Source: Chrysoperla carnea (taxonomy: Eukaryota; Arthropoda; Insecta; Neuroptera; Chrysopidae). From it: a stretch of DNA of 64,000 nucleotides. The stretch covers positions 75,651,435 to 75,715,434 of the forward strand of contig NC_058338.1 of the NCBI RefSeq assembly GCF_905475395.1, in the 5' to 3' direction. This document shows positions 1-12,093 of this stretch, piece by piece. Numbering within the stretch: position 1 is the stretch's first letter; each line of letters starts with the position of its first letter. The notes beneath the pieces are model-generated. The model searched no databases, was not told the origin of the DNA, and saw nothing but the letters and a program-made list of their open reading frames with translations. The translations under genes and the position numbers were made by a program.

Positions 1-13
1 AGAAAAACAAATT

Positions 14-775
14 ATACCATGTATATATGTAATACAGTAGAATCTCGATAAGTTAAAGTCCAAGGGAAACACAAAATATTTTAAGTTATAGAGGTTTTAA
101 GTTATCAAGTGTCTATGTTAGGTAAAGGTTAATATAGAGGTATGTACATGTTTCTATGTAGTTACTGAGGGCCTATACAGAGATTATTTATTTAAGTTAT
201 AGAGGTTGCGTCTTTTAAGTTATAGAGGTTTTGGGCTCTGATGGGAAGGGAACATAGTATTTTTTGAAGTAACAGAGGTTTTTATGTTACCGAGGTTTAA
301 GTTATCGAGATTCTACTGTATATATCAAGGTATACTAAGTTTAGTCCCAAGTTTGTAACGCTTAAAAATATTGATGCTACGAACAAAATTTTAGTATAGG
401 CGTTCATAAAACCACCTTATTGGTTCATTTCCAGTTGTCCGTCCGTCCGCCTGTGAACACGATAACTTAAAAACGAAAAAAGATCAGGAGATAAAAAGTG
501 GGGTCGAGTTTGTAAATGAGCAACAAAGGTCAATTGGGTCTTGGGTCCATAGAAACCATCTTGTAAACCATTAGAGATAGAACAAAAGTTTAAATGTAAG
601 AAATGTTCCTTATAAAAAAATTAACAACTTTTATTTGAAACATTTTTTTTTTGTAAATATCACTGTTTATATGTGTGACATGTATGTATGTGTAATGTGA
701 AAGAGTAATCAACACTGTCTATACATGGTATTTCAACAATTAACTCAGCCAATTGTTTGTTTTCACTTGTTTTCC
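14..775 (+). repeat. R1 dispersed repeat, copy 1 (interrupted)
   Basis: First copy of the commonest repeat in the window. The 5' end (ATACCATGTATA) is at 14-30 and the body resumes at 321 after a nested MITE (35-318). The body includes the recognisable phrases TAGTCCCAAGTTTGTAACGC and GGGTCTTGGGTCC, and the copy ends with TCAACAATTAACTCAG and TTTTCACTTG near 775. Full copies start with ATACCATGTATA and near the 3' end carry its exact reverse complement TATACATGGTAT, so the family has short inverted ends although about 45 conserved bases follow the second one. No long ORF is present. Probably a non-autonomous DNA element; the family is not identified. Confidence 0.85.
33..320. mobile_element. 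MITE with pogo/Tigger-like ends, nested in R1
   Basis: A 284-base element (35-318) with inverted ends CAGTAGAATCTCGATAAGTT / AACTTATCGAGATTCTACTG, flanked by TA on both sides (33-34 and 319-320). TA duplication and CAGTA termini are typical of the pogo/Tigger branch of Tc1-mariner. The interior repeats the phrase TTAAGTTATAGAGGTT and encodes nothing. It interrupts the 5' end of R1 copy 1, so it inserted after that copy. Confidence 0.8.
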
Positions 776-846
776 GTTAGATTTAAGATACAAATTAAAA
801 AAAATCTATAAAATTAAATTGTTATTTAATAGTAAAACAAACTCAC

Positions 847-909
847 CTCATTTGGATTCCTTTGTGAACATAATACTTCCGTACTATCAGATTGAGCAAT
901 TGTACCCAT
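847..909 (-). CDS. candidate first coding exon running off the left edge
   Basis: Reading the minus strand, an ATG at 909 opens 21 codons (MGTIAQSDSTEVLCSQRNPN then E) that end exactly, in phase 0, before a consensus 5' splice site GTGAGT (846-841). Composition is less AT-skewed than its surroundings and has no low-complexity bias. Further exons would lie at lower coordinates, mostly outside the window. I do not recognise the product. The support is only the clean ATG-to-donor structure, so this could be chance. Confidence 0.3.
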
Positions 910-1603
910 ACTTATGCTTTGTTTCCAAACAAACACACTGATTCTTGTTATAAATCCAAATAAAACTGAACGTAGTCTGAACAAACAATAATAAATAATT
1001 CAAGAATAATATGAGTTAAATAAAATGACTTATTTTATTAGATTATTTTATTATTTATATTGTTCGATAATATACAATTACAGCACAAAAAAAAAATTTT
1101 AACATTAATTTTAATATAAAATAGTTAAGTTATGATTATTATTTTTGTGATTAAAAATTGTAATAATATGATTTTTAAGTAATCAAAACAATGGTTTACT
1201 GTACAAAGTGGCAATCAATTGATGACTGATTAATGAATATATGATTAATATTTGTACAATGATGTATTTTATTTTAAAAATAAATACCTAATTTTAATGT
1301 ATTTTTTGAGATTATACAAATTGGATGGCTCGAACGTTATCACTAAATGTATGCTATTACTTAATGTAATATAGGTTGATTTTTTTTTTTTTGTTAAACT
1401 CACTCAAAGAGTCAGTGATCGGTAAAGGCGTATTCTCATGTAACCACTTTAAAATTTGATTAAAATTAAGGTATTTCTAACGACATGAGATTAAAAGTAG
1501 TTTTTCACAATATTGTGCAAAGAGGTAGTTTTCTGGGAAATAGCTATAATAGAGTTTCGAATTATTGTGAAGGGGATAAAATAAATAACGAAAATTGTGT
1601 GTT

Positions 1604-1945
1604 GTACCATGTACCCATATATGAAATATATCAAGGTACTAAATTTAGTCTCAAGTTTGTAACTAGTCTATTTCTGTGGTTGTTTGTCCGTTCGTCCGTC
1701 CGCCCGTCTGTCTGACAATACCATAACTCAAAAACGAAAATTGGTATCAAGTTGAAATTTTTACAGCGTGCTCAGGAAGTAAAAAGTGAGGTCGAGTTCA
1801 TAAATGAGCAACATAGGTCAATTGGGTCTTGGATCCGTATGGCCCATTTTGTAAACCGTCAGAGATAGAACATAAGTTAAAGTTATAAAATGTTCCTTAT
1901 ATTAAATAAACAACTTTTGTTTGAAACATTGTATGTATTTTATTG
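1604..1945 (+). repeat. R1 dispersed repeat, copy 2 (3' truncated)
   Basis: Starts with ACCATGTACC and follows the R1 consensus (TTAGTCTCAAGTTTGTAAC, GGGTCTTGGATCC, GTTTGAAACATT), then loses similarity near 1945. The CTGTCTG/TCCGTCCG pyrimidine-rich tract typical of R1 is at 1680-1715. Confidence 0.8.
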
Positions 1946-2017
1946 TATTCGCATCTTTCGTGAGTTTTATTGGAGGCGTTTCCATGGTAACGATACACTA
2001 CTTTAATTATATAATAG

Positions 2018-2290
2018 ACCTTTTTCACATTTTTTTTTTAATGAAAGTAAAAGTCTTGATAAATGGTCTTATTATTTTCCCCGAAAACAGGCAATGAAAA
2101 TCATTAAAATTCAAATTGACGAAAACGATACGGAAACACACGAAGTTACACGAAGGTCGGTTTGACGTCATTTAAAGTTAATAATAATGATGTACTAATA
2201 CGACTGTTGATACTGTTTTATTGCAATTACTTGTCGGATTGACATCACAGATCACGTGTGTGGTGGAGCCAAAAAAAATCGTTTTCACAA
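2018..2290 (+). repeat. repeat family R4, copy 1
   Basis: Shares a long, gapped match with 14538-14760 and 15150-15245: ATAGACCTTTTTCACATTTT at the start, CAATGAAAATCATTAAAATT in the middle and ACAGATCACGTGTG near the end. Copy 2 carries about 400 bases between the middle and end parts that this copy lacks. Confidence 0.75.
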
Positions 2291-4114
2291 TTTTTAATGC
2301 ATTAAGTTTAATTAATTAGTGTTCAATGTCAATAATTTTAATTTGATATTTTTATAACATTAACATGTAAGGAATTGCAAATTAGTCATAACAGCCTCCT
2401 TTATCGCCATAATGTTTCACTGAAAGCGCTGGCATCGTTTTCATTGTTTCTACCATGGCTACGCACTCAACGAATAGCTCTATTTACTGTATATTATGTG
2501 TTTGTTTATAGCAAATAATATATCCACTAAAGAAGTGAGAAGAAAGATACTGTTTTAATTTGTGTGTAAGAGTGGTTTTCTTTCTTTACTTACATGACGT
2601 AAAAAAACCATTTAGAAATCCATCTGCTGTTTTACATTCAATATTCAATTTCAGAATATTCAATTTTACATATTGAAATTTACTATAAATCAGTTTTATC
2701 GAATGCAATGCCGAAGGCAACAATAACATCATGATGTTATTAATTACTGGTAGATAGATTAAATAAGTCCATATTATATTATGTTACACGTTTTAGAGTG
2801 CTCTATGTTCATTATCAAAACCCTACACAATTGCAACACTGAGAGAAGCTTTTGTTGACCAGTAGAGAAGTTGCATTAATTATATTTTGCCACAAATTTA
2901 TATGTAAATGAAAAAGTAATTCGTCTTAAGTATATTTAAGTAACTTTTTTTTTTAATTAATAGTTTCAGTTTTTTTATTAATTATTTTTAAGAAAATAGT
3001 TATATTCTTGAATTAAAAAAGCCACTTGTTATTGTTAATAACGTATTTAAATCCATTGAGGCTATGAGCCAATCGGAACGACACTAAATTCACATTTTTC
3101 GACTTGTTTCTATGGAAAATTACGTTATATTATAATGAAAGCAAGTCGAGAGACAAACCATTTATCATTCTGCATATTATTTTATAATTTCTCCGTGAGG
3201 TGACGTTACTAAAGGGATGTGTTGACGTCACTGGTGTTTGAATTTATAGTTTAGAAAAACCATTTTCAATTGTAAAATTACATGAAAAATGAATTTAAAA
3301 AAGTTTTTTTTTTTCATTTTTCTTAGTAATTTTTAGTAAACTTTCGAATAAAAATAAATAAATAAAAAAACATGCGACTTCTCTGTTGAATTTTAAAAGT
3401 AGTTTTACAAAGATCATAATCATTTTTGTTTGAATTTTAGTAATCCATGAATTTGCTTGAATTTTAATCGAATTTGATTCGTGAGAATGCGTCTTATTAT
3501 GAATTTCAGTACAATGGCTAAACATTGACTATTGATAAGAGATATTGTTGAATTAAATAACTCATATGAATTGATAAACAGTGATTCTCTTTGTATTGTA
3601 TAATTTGTATTTGAAGGAATTAGTATTGCCATTAAAGCTCCGAACGTCAATGGACCACATACGAGCGCAATCAAATTTTTTGCCAAATTCCATTCTAAAG
3701 GCACCTATTAATAAGGTTAAAGAATTTGTCAGACGAAAATCTGGTCGAAGTTCTTTTTAACAATTTTCTTTTTGACAATTTTCAAAAAACAATTTTTGGA
3801 ACAAATATAGCTGTTTTAGATATTTTGGGCCATTTAACGGTTATAAAAAGGTCTTTCGTGATTTCTTTAGTAAAGTTCAAAGTTTCCAAGATATTCACAA
3901 TTTAATGATTAAAAAAATTCCAGAAAGACCATTTACCAAGTTCAATGCTAAAAAAAATTAAAGTTTTGTGCTTACCTAAATCCTAAAATAATCATTATTT
4001 GATCTTATCTTGAAAAAAAGAGTAATTACAAATCATTTCATTCTGAAGCTTTTCATTTTTAATTGTTAAAAAGATGCTATAATTTCCATTAACAAAAATG
4101 TATAAGACTGATTT
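2291..4114. other. no gene seen
   Basis: AT-rich sequence with short open frames only. Those on the minus strand at 3295-3704 have no recognisable domain, and I could not link them by splice sites. Nothing else supported. Confidence 0.5.
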
Positions 4115-4410
4115 AGGTTAGGTTAACGAATTTAGGCTAGGTAACCAATTGAATACGCGGTACGCTTAAGGTTGCAGGTTTAATTTCCGCCGTCACAACA
4201 AAAAATTAATTTAATTAATGATTGTGAATGGGCTAGCGTATTGCATACTATATGCATGAAGGAGGTGCACTCAGCTTCTCAAAATAATTTAGGAGCTGAT
4301 AAATGAAATTATCCGTGGAAAAGGTGGTAAAACAAATATATGGTATCATAATGAGCCCTGAAGGCCCAAGTGTGTCTCTCGCGAACAGCCAATATAACCT
4401 AAGACGGATT
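4115..4410 (+). repeat. tRNA-derived SINE, copy 1
   Basis: Contains a pol III B-box-like core (GCAGGTTTAATTTCCGCC, 4176-4193), then the diagnostic body GGAGGTGCACTCAGC (4261 on) and GCTGATAAATGAAATTATC, and ends in CCAATATAACCTAA. The same body occurs at 11852-12093, 15728-15867 and 22230-22446. Confidence 0.8.
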
Positions 4411-5196
4411 TACTCCTAACATCTTTTAAACAATTAAAAAGTAAGATATTAGATTGAAATAATTTTTAATAACCCTTCAGGATTTTGTTTGTGGATCTTG
4501 ATGATTGTGTTAATGGTATTTGTTATATTGATGAAAAAACACGTTTGTAAAAAATAAGCGCATGATTGCCTGTATTTCGGATAACCCCAAGAGAGGAGAA
4601 GTAATTTTTATTGCAAAATTCACACACTTTCTTGGTTCATGTGTTATAATGATCAAATCTATGCCAAATTGTAATATGGACAATATAACAGGTATACGTC
4701 TTGGACTGACATGATGATTGAAATTGTTTGTTTGAAGTAATAAGCCTTGTACACCCTCCTCCCCAAAGCTGCAAAGGAAAAACGTTAATTGTAAATGATC
4801 CAATCAGAAGGCGCTGACATATTTAGTCAAAATACCAAGTAACCTTAAGTGAATGATTTTGTATATCGATAATAACGGGACTTGAAATAATTTTATCTAA
4901 ATTATGTAGGGTATTTTTTTATCGTAAAGATAAAACAATTAGAGCAGGTGGATTAAAATGGTGGAATAAATTTTTCTTGACATAATTTCTTAAACCGATA
5001 CAAATAGATTTGAGTGGCAGGCACCTGGGAATTCATGTGTGAGTTAACAACATCTAAACAACATTTTCTGTAATATCAAGAACGCCCCCAAGTGTTATAT
5101 ATGTTTTAAGATAATGATAATATGGATTCAAAATATTATTTCAAAAACCTTACTGCTGGTAACATAGAAACAGTACTCTTGTCCATAATGCACTAA

Positions 5197-5774
5197 ATTA
5201 CAGGAGTTATTTTATTATTTAAATAAGTTCAGTATCACGTACTGAAAACGTATATTACGTACACAAAATCCTTACAAAAATAGGCGGGGGAAGTGCTTTC
5301 ATTCTAAGGAAAACCGTTTTAGGCTATATCTCCATAACCGTGCACTTTAGACCAAAAATGGTCATTACCTTTATTGTAGATAATTAAATTATCTACATTT
5401 TTTGTAAAATAATTTTTTTTTTGTATCACTATCCTTTTATGACTTATACGACTATGATGATTTACTTTTTGACTATTTGGCCGATATTTCTTCTAATATT
5501 TGTTTAAACAAGAAAATGATAATAACTTAACTTTTAAATCTACTAATTTCCTAAAACATTTTCTTTAAACTTTTTTTTCTATGAAGTTAGAACGCGTTCT
5601 ACAATAAAGGTTATTACCATTTTTGTTCTAAAGTGCGCGGTTATGGAGATATACCCTAAAACGGTTTTAATTAAAATGGAGGCACTTCCCCCACCTATTT
5701 TTGTAAGGATTTTGTGCCTTTACATTCAGTTCGTGATACTGAACCTATTTATATAAAAAAACAACTCCTTTAAT
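5197..5774. mobile_element. foldback MITE, arms of about 180 bases
   Basis: The left arm (about 5197-5380) and right arm (about 5599-5774) are imperfect reverse complements over nearly their whole length. Both carry CAAAATCCTTACAAAAATAG, the run GGGGGAAGTGC, and TATCTCCATAACCG. The spacer of about 220 bases encodes nothing. No clear target duplication. Confidence 0.85.
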
Positions 5775-6431
5775 GCAAAAATAAATTCTCTGTAGTTTGA
5801 GGTACCTGTTCCCAAAGAAAATTCCTCAAAATTTAAATTCACATGTAAATTTTTCAAATATTTATTTTCATATTTCACATGTATTACAAATTTCGAAATA
5901 TACAAAAATTATTTTTACACATAAAAACATCGTATAAATCTTATATGGAAGACTTTGTACAATTTGTTAGATTATTCGGTTTTTTCTAAATATTCGTATA
6001 TATTTTTCTTACGTTTAACATTTTTCATATATTCCTAATTTTTATTCGAAATTAAATCTAACCGAAATGGTATTAAATACGTCAATCCCCAATATATTTC
6101 CAGAATTAGTTATCTCTAGAAAATTGATTGGGTTCATTTATGGATTCATTTCCGAATAAAATAACTCATCTACTAAATCAGTTGATATCTTTGGATTATT
6201 CAGATCTTATCATAACTTGTTGGTTTTTTAAATCCTCTAAATATTATCCATTCAGCTGGACGTGGTGGAAAAATTCAGTAATTATTTAAAAAAAAGGTTT
6301 TAAAACATTTTAAAGTCGTATGATCTTTCCTATAATGGCGTTTATATAGTTTTATAAAAAAATTATAAGTATAAAAATATTTTTTAAGGTTAAGTTTTTA
6401 TTTTAAAAGATAGCTTAAGGTAGTTGTCGTG

Positions 6432-6509
<78 letters not shown>

Positions 6510-7063
6510 TTATGAAATATGCGCGCTGTAAAAGTATACGAGCTTGTAACTAAGTGATCCATAATATTTAAGCAAGCCTGTACTCGTAGAGACGTTACAC
6601 ATACAATATTCATGTGTACGTATACAACACCAATCCTAACACTCTTCTGTCTGACTCGCTACTATGTATACTCGCTTCTAATTCTTTCTGTCTGACTCGC
6701 TACTATGTATACTTGCTTATAAATTGTTGAACTTTAAAACATTTTTTAAAAATAACGGTTTTTTTAAATTTTTTTTTGAATCGAAACAAATCAATTAATA
6801 GTCTATTAGTTTTTGGAAAATATCTGACAGTTAGTTTGTTTTTTATAAATTAATAACTGATGCAAAAGTATAAGAGTGTATACCATACATGTTAAATATC
6901 GAACTTTTAATTAAATTTATCTCGGATTCTAGACGGTCAATCAGATTCAAATTTTAAGAGTAATGGTATAATCATGTCTTTAGTAAGTACACAAAAATTT
7001 AGAATTTTCTGGCGCTACTCAAATATTGCGACAACAACCTTAAGATGTTCGTCGTCTTTTTTA
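5775..7063. other. no gene; AT dinucleotide microsatellite inside
   Basis: A pure (AT)n run of about 68 bases lies at 6437-6504. Around 6640-6720 the phrase CTGTCTGACTCGCTACTATG is tandemly duplicated once. No coding signal. Confidence 0.6.
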
Positions 7064-7357
7064 TCATAAAATGCCATTAACATGTAACGAACTGTAAACT
7101 ATAACCCATATAATTAATAATGTAATCACTGTAAATAAATAAATTGTTTTTTGTCTATGCCATGGACTTTGGTCTGCGGATTGTGGCCCTTGCGCTAAAT
7201 ATTTTTTACGTGCAGCTAAACATGCTTCTGGTCGGCATGAAGTACCAGCACTTGTTGATGGTGGATTGTGACCATTTAATCGGCTTTTATCCAATGTTAT
7301 TGAAACATCACGCATTTCGGTTGCACGTGTATCTTGTTCGAAACCAGCATTGTCCAT
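7064..7357 (-). CDS. last coding exon of a small tail-anchored membrane protein
   Basis: On the minus strand a splice acceptor (ATATTTCAG) directly precedes 97 open codons that end in TGA at 7064. The peptide is hydrophilic, with a Ser/Pro/Arg-rich segment, and ends in one hydrophobic helix (about residues 70-91 of this exon, LFTVITLLIIWVIVY core) with positive residues just before it and about eight residues after it. That suggests a tail-anchored or type II single-pass protein with a cytosolic N-terminus. Phase 0 joins it to the exon at 8921-8886, giving 109 residues. I do not recognise the family. Codon choice and the exact acceptor make it a probable real exon. Confidence 0.6.
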   Translation of the reverse strand: MDNAGFEQDTRATEMRDVSITLDKSRLNGHNPPSTSAGTSCRPEACLAARKKYLAQGPQSADQSPWHRQKTIYLFTVITLLIIWVIVYSSLHVNGIL

Positions 7358-8885
7358 CTGAAATATAGGGAAAAATTATTATTGATTATAAATTAGAAGG
7401 AGTTATAGAAAAAAATTATTATTGGTTATAAATTGAAAAAGGTTTGTTTTTAGTAATTTGGCAGGGGAATCTTAAAAAGTGCTATACATATTTTATTTTT
7501 CGAAGAATTCTATAAGAATAATTTTTGTATTCTCCGCCGTCAATATATTTGCAACAGTAAGTCACATTCTTAGTGTATTCATCACATGTGATGATGTTAC
7601 TTAGAAATGGTGTGTTTTACTGGTGCGGTTTTAATCTCATAAACTATGGGAAAATTCTACTAAAGAAGACTCTATATCTCAGGCATGGGCGAGTTATTTC
7701 AAGTCGAAGTCACCATTGTTTTAACTTGATTGTGTGTCATAAACTTTACTGTGAACTTTATCTATCTCAGTTTCTATAATAGTAATGAGATAGGTAGAAA
7801 AAAAAATGTTGTCTCTCTGTCTTACTCGTATTTTAAGTTGACACTGTCTTACTCGTATGTTAAGTTAGGAGTCCGAGGGACTTCTGTAAGTCACGTTTGT
7901 CCATGCCTGCTCTATCTACCGAATTTAATAGAAATAGAAAATTTATAAGAAAATCACAATACGATTAAATACAATATTTATAAGAAAAACACACAACACG
8001 ATAAAGTACATAATTTGTATAAACAGTATCTGAATACACAAAAAAGTCATATCAAAAGTATTTTTAAAATCACAAAACAATTAAATAACGAAAGAAATCA
8101 GCTGTCAAAACTCAAAAGCACGCCTTAAATACAATCATACTAAATTTCAATAAAATAAATAAAAATACGCATTCTATAATCGTTCTTCAATCTTTTTATC
8201 CAATGGAAACGATCAGCTGGGTGACTTAATAAAAAGGTCATTTTTTTAGTATCGCGGCGCTAAAGAGTTAAATTACTTGAATAGATAGATTAAAGATGTG
8301 AAATATTGATCGTTTCGTTGTAATATTCAAATTTATTTCTTTATTCATCGAATTCTTTTTGCCAAAATGGGTGAACAAACTATTGACTTAGAGTAGTAAA
8401 TTTGATTTGTAAAAGCACTGAATCTCAATCAATTCTTAAAAAATCGATAGATAAATTCGTTAAAATTTTTCTAAAATATGTCGAAGAACTGTTATTTTAA
8501 GGAAATTAACTTATTAACATTTTTACTTTTTTAATATTTCAATAATAACCGTATGAAAGTGATTCTTAGTCAATTTGAGCGGATATGAAAAATTTAAGTT
8601 GGATATTTATTTAGATTCACGAGATTATCCATTAAATTTAAAATCAAATAAAGCATAGCCCACATTTATACAAACTAAAAGCGATATAGTCTTTCTCTTT
8701 TCAAGAGAATCTGATTTCTTGTTTCGTAACACGCATTTTTTGTAATAATAAATCTTCTTTTATATTAGTTACCACAGTTTTATGACAGTGCTGATCTACA
8801 GGTTGCATATTTAAAAAAAATGTGAATACAATTATTTGAGTTTCAGGATCAAGTTACTGTATTTTAATTACAATTTCTTACTTAC

Positions 8886-8921
8886 ATAAAATACTAAAGG
8901 AATATTATCAGCTTGAGTCAT
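8886..8921 (-). CDS. probable upstream exon of the same membrane protein
   Basis: The minus strand gives ATG at 8921 and 12 codons (MTQADNIPLVFY) ending in phase 0 at a strong donor GTAAGTAAG (8885-8877). Joined to 7357-7064 it gives an uninterrupted 109-residue protein. Upstream codons stay open to a TAG at 8955-8953, and a CTAG acceptor there would add eleven more residues. A short upstream ATG ORF precedes the start in the alternative, longer exon. The intron would be about 1.5 kb. Confidence 0.45.
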
Positions 8922-9384
8922 TCTTATAACAAATAATTCATTGTAGAAATAATTCTAGCTTTGAATTATTTCTGCACAAAGAGAAAGCTTTTTTCTAGTT
9001 ACTCGATATTGTTATAATTATTATCAATAGAATTATCAATGAATTTATGAAAATAGGTTAATTGATACTTAGTTGCTGTCATAAAAATTAATGTAAATAT
9101 AATACTTTTATCATTTTTAGAATTCAGTAGAAAAAAAAAATGTGGCGCGGTTATTGTCGATCTTCAGAATTTTTATTATTGGGGAAGTATAGATTCGTGT
9201 TTTGGATATATTTATTAATTTGTACCTTTTGAACATGAAACATACAATCGAATTGTGAATTGAACAAGATATGCCGTGAACGTCAAGAAGCTTAAGAGTA
9301 ACATTTTATACTAACCCGATCATCTTCGTTAAAAAAAGTGGTCAACCTCGGAATCTAACGAAATTTTTGCAAAAAAGCAAAAAA

Positions 9385-9536
9385 GGGCGTAAAAGATGGC
9401 GGGTTCAGCTTAAAGTACTTCAGTGCTGGTTCAATATTTAAAAATATAAGGTATTAAATAATTATTCATTAAATACTACTTAAATAATTATTTTATACTG
9501 AAGTACGTTAAGCTGAGCGCCACATCTTAGACGCCC
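9385..9536. mobile_element. small palindromic MITE
   Basis: Arms of about 40 bases (9385-9424 and 9497-9536), beginning GGGCGTAAAAGATGGCG and ending in its imperfect reverse complement ACATCTTAGACGCCC. The spacer is AT-rich with no coding sequence. Confidence 0.75.
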
Positions 9537-9835
9537 TCTATTTCAAAAACGGTTCAGCGTAAAAAAAAAAATTTCAGACAAAATTTGTAGAAAGTTTTAT
9601 CACAAATTTGATAATAAATGTTAATACGATTGAAGGCTGGCAAAAGAAACGAGATGTTCACAAAAAACTAATGTTCGCGATCCTAGATCTTGAATATCTA
9701 AGGATGCGCACGCGTGACCATTTGTGACTTTTGAGACAACATTTGTACTTTCAAAATAAAGATTTGTACAAAAATTCAGCTTGTGATTGTGTTTTTTTTA
9801 AGCTCTTCTAATTTATTATAAATAACGGAAGCATT

Positions 9836-9910
9836 GACATTTAACACTTTCTATACAGGGTATTTCAACAGTTAACTCAGTCAATTGTTTGTTTTCACTT
9901 GTTTAATATT
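9836..9910 (+). repeat. R1 fragment, 3' end only
   Basis: Only the last part of R1 is present: CTATACAGGGTATTTCAAC, AACTCAGTCAATTGTTTG, then TTTTCACTTG. The preceding bases (ATAAATAACGGAAGC) match the variant end shared with the copies at 30980-31605 and 32925-33600. Confidence 0.7.
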
Positions 9911-10181
9911 TATTCAGTTAATTATGATTGATTAACACAAACGATTATATAAAAAAACGGTATCATCGTATGTTATACGTAATTCGCAAACGTAAATACA
10001 AGGTAATAGGGAACTAACAAACCCAATTTCTTCTTCAGTCAAAAATTTTTTTTTTTAATTTTTTAACTCGCAGGTTAATTGTCAATAATTAAACGATTGC
10101 CCATGTTTTCAAATAAGCATTCTTAGAACTTGCCCGCGAAGTCTTTTAAATCCAATTAACATGTAAAAACTGTGGAACCTG

Positions 10182-10216
<35 letters not shown>

Positions 10217-11010
10217 TTAGATGAGTTTGTTACCAATTGAAGTTTGACTTGTAATTTCCCTTCCATTCTGTCAGTATATAGATGTTTGAAAATTGATAAT
10301 GTATTAAGTAAATATTAACTTATAATTAAAAATTGTTATTTCTCTTCAGGAAAAAAATTTTTAGAAGCAATATTTAACGTCTTTTATTTCTTAGTAGGTG
10401 AGTAAAAAACAAATTAATAAGTTGTATGTTTAATATTCACAAAGATAATTTACGATTTAAATATTCTCTATAATTGAATTGTTGAACAAAAATTTTTTTT
10501 TACAAAATGAAAAGATCGCATAAAAGTTTTATAAAAAAACTGTTTTTATTTGTTCATAATAGTTTGCAAATTAGAAAAACTTTTCAAAAGAGAAACGAAA
10601 ACGCCCGAGGAAAAAATTTTCGTTTAACATCGAAATTAACAACTCAATTATAGTTTTAAAAATCTCAATTAGTATAAGTAAAATAAATTTAACTATATAA
10701 TTTATCTATAAATATAATAATTAACTGAATTACTAAGTTATTGGGCTAGTCCCTAAAGGGCACATTGGACATCAAAGTTTGCCATTGATTTTAAATATAC
10801 AGAAAAACTTACTGGATTTTAGTAAGCGCGTTTACTCGGCTGTTGATGTTCTCATAACAAGTAAATATTTCTTGAGTCAACGATCTCAGTACACATGTCA
10901 AGAAAATCAAATATTTGACTGCTTAATCATTTTCTTGAAACAATAAAATATTTACTTGTTACAAGAAATTATTTACTTGCGAAAAAATTTTCTTGCAACT
11001 AATGCTTTTT
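9911..11010. other. no gene; short AT microsatellite
   Basis: Contains an (AT)n run at about 10183-10211. An incomplete inverted pair around 10855-10990 is built on CAAGTAAATATTT and AAATATTTACTTG. No coding signal. Confidence 0.5.
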
Positions 11011-11268
11011 TCAGTTTATGATTCCCAACGCATCATAAACACAATTTGGAATATTTTTTGTAAAGTCTATGTTAAAACCTACGATTTTCGATGATTGCTG
11101 AACAGCACAATGAGGTAATGTAAATGAAATCTCATCAATATTATTCATTTCCGTCGAAACATCATTTCGTAAAAATGTTTCTAAATCATAACAATCGGAA
11201 CGATTATTTTTTATATTACTGATAACATTATTATCAGTATTGTTATCTTTGCCACATGATGAATCCAT
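11011..11268 (-). CDS. possible coding exon, unknown product
   Basis: On the minus strand an ATG at 11268 opens 85 codons to a TGA at 11011 (starts MDSSCGKDNNTDNN, ends YDALGIIN). The peptide is Asn/Asp-rich at first and then mixed, with less low-complexity than random AT-rich frames here. A possible donor GTAGGT sits in phase 0 after QSSKI. The ORF lies on the same strand and upstream of the exons at 8921-8886 and 7357-7064, so it may be a 5' exon of that gene. No domain recognised. Confidence 0.3.
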   Translation of the reverse strand: MDSSCGKDNNTDNNVISNIKNNRSDCYDLETFLRNDVSTEMNNIDEISFTLPHCAVQQSSKIVGFNIDFTKNIPNCVYDALGIIN

Positions 11269-11851
11269 ATTTAATTGGCCCCAAATAATTTTATATTCAC
11301 TCACAATTCTTTACAATTATATTTTTAACAACACATTTGTCAATATACTACACTGGCTCCAATCACAATCATTAAAACTGTGTTACGTTTTATAAATAAA
11401 AATGACAATAAAAATATATTTTCTTAACACTTTCAACTTATTTTATCTCATTAGTAATAATTTTGATTTATAAAAATATAAAAATAATCGCGTATAATTG
11501 TCGACTTAACACATTTACTTGACCCATTCGACAATTAAATTTTGTTGATAAAAATGTGATGTGTTTATAATAAGGATTCGTATAATTAAATTTTGTGCTA
11601 TCACAGAAGTAAATTCACAATTACAATGTGTAAATATTTAATTTTAATATAGTCGCAGAAACGAAGCAATGGAGCTAGAAAAATTTGAACAGTAAGACGA
11701 ATTTGAATGCCGTTTTCGGCATTCGATTCGTTAGAATGCCAAGAAATTTTGTAACCCAAATTGATTTATAAGAAATTAAAAAAATGTATGCAATTTGCAT
11801 AAATAATATGCATTTTAAATTAACCGTAAATATATTAAATTCACAATTCGA

Positions 11852-12093
11852 TTAGGTTAGGTTAGATTATATTGGCTGTCCACGAAGGACACATATAGGC
11901 TGTAGATACCATTGTGATATCATATATGTGTTTTACCACCTTTTCCGCTGATAATTTCATTTATCAGCTACTCAATTATTTTCAGAGGCTGAGTGCACCT
12001 CCTTCATGCATATACCATGCACTACACCAGCTATCCATGGCATAACGTGGACGAAATTGGTTATGCCTTAACCAACTGAGCTACTTACTCGGG
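11852..12093 (-). repeat. tRNA-derived SINE, copy 2, with intact tRNA-like head
   Basis: Read on the minus strand, the head is GTAGCTCAGTTGGTTAAGGC, a textbook pol III A box. It is followed by the body GGAGGTGCACTCAGCCTCTG and the tail TATAATCTAACCTAACC. It sits at the inner edge of the left arm of the foldback element 11650-12656. Confidence 0.85.

Noticed and set aside
6398-6613. Open frame rich in Ile-Tyr
   Set aside because: It is a translation of the (AT)n microsatellite.
10741-10790. Possible fifth SINE copy (GGGCTAGTCCCTAAAGGGC)
   Set aside because: Only a short, loose resemblance to the SINE end; the diagnostic body is absent.
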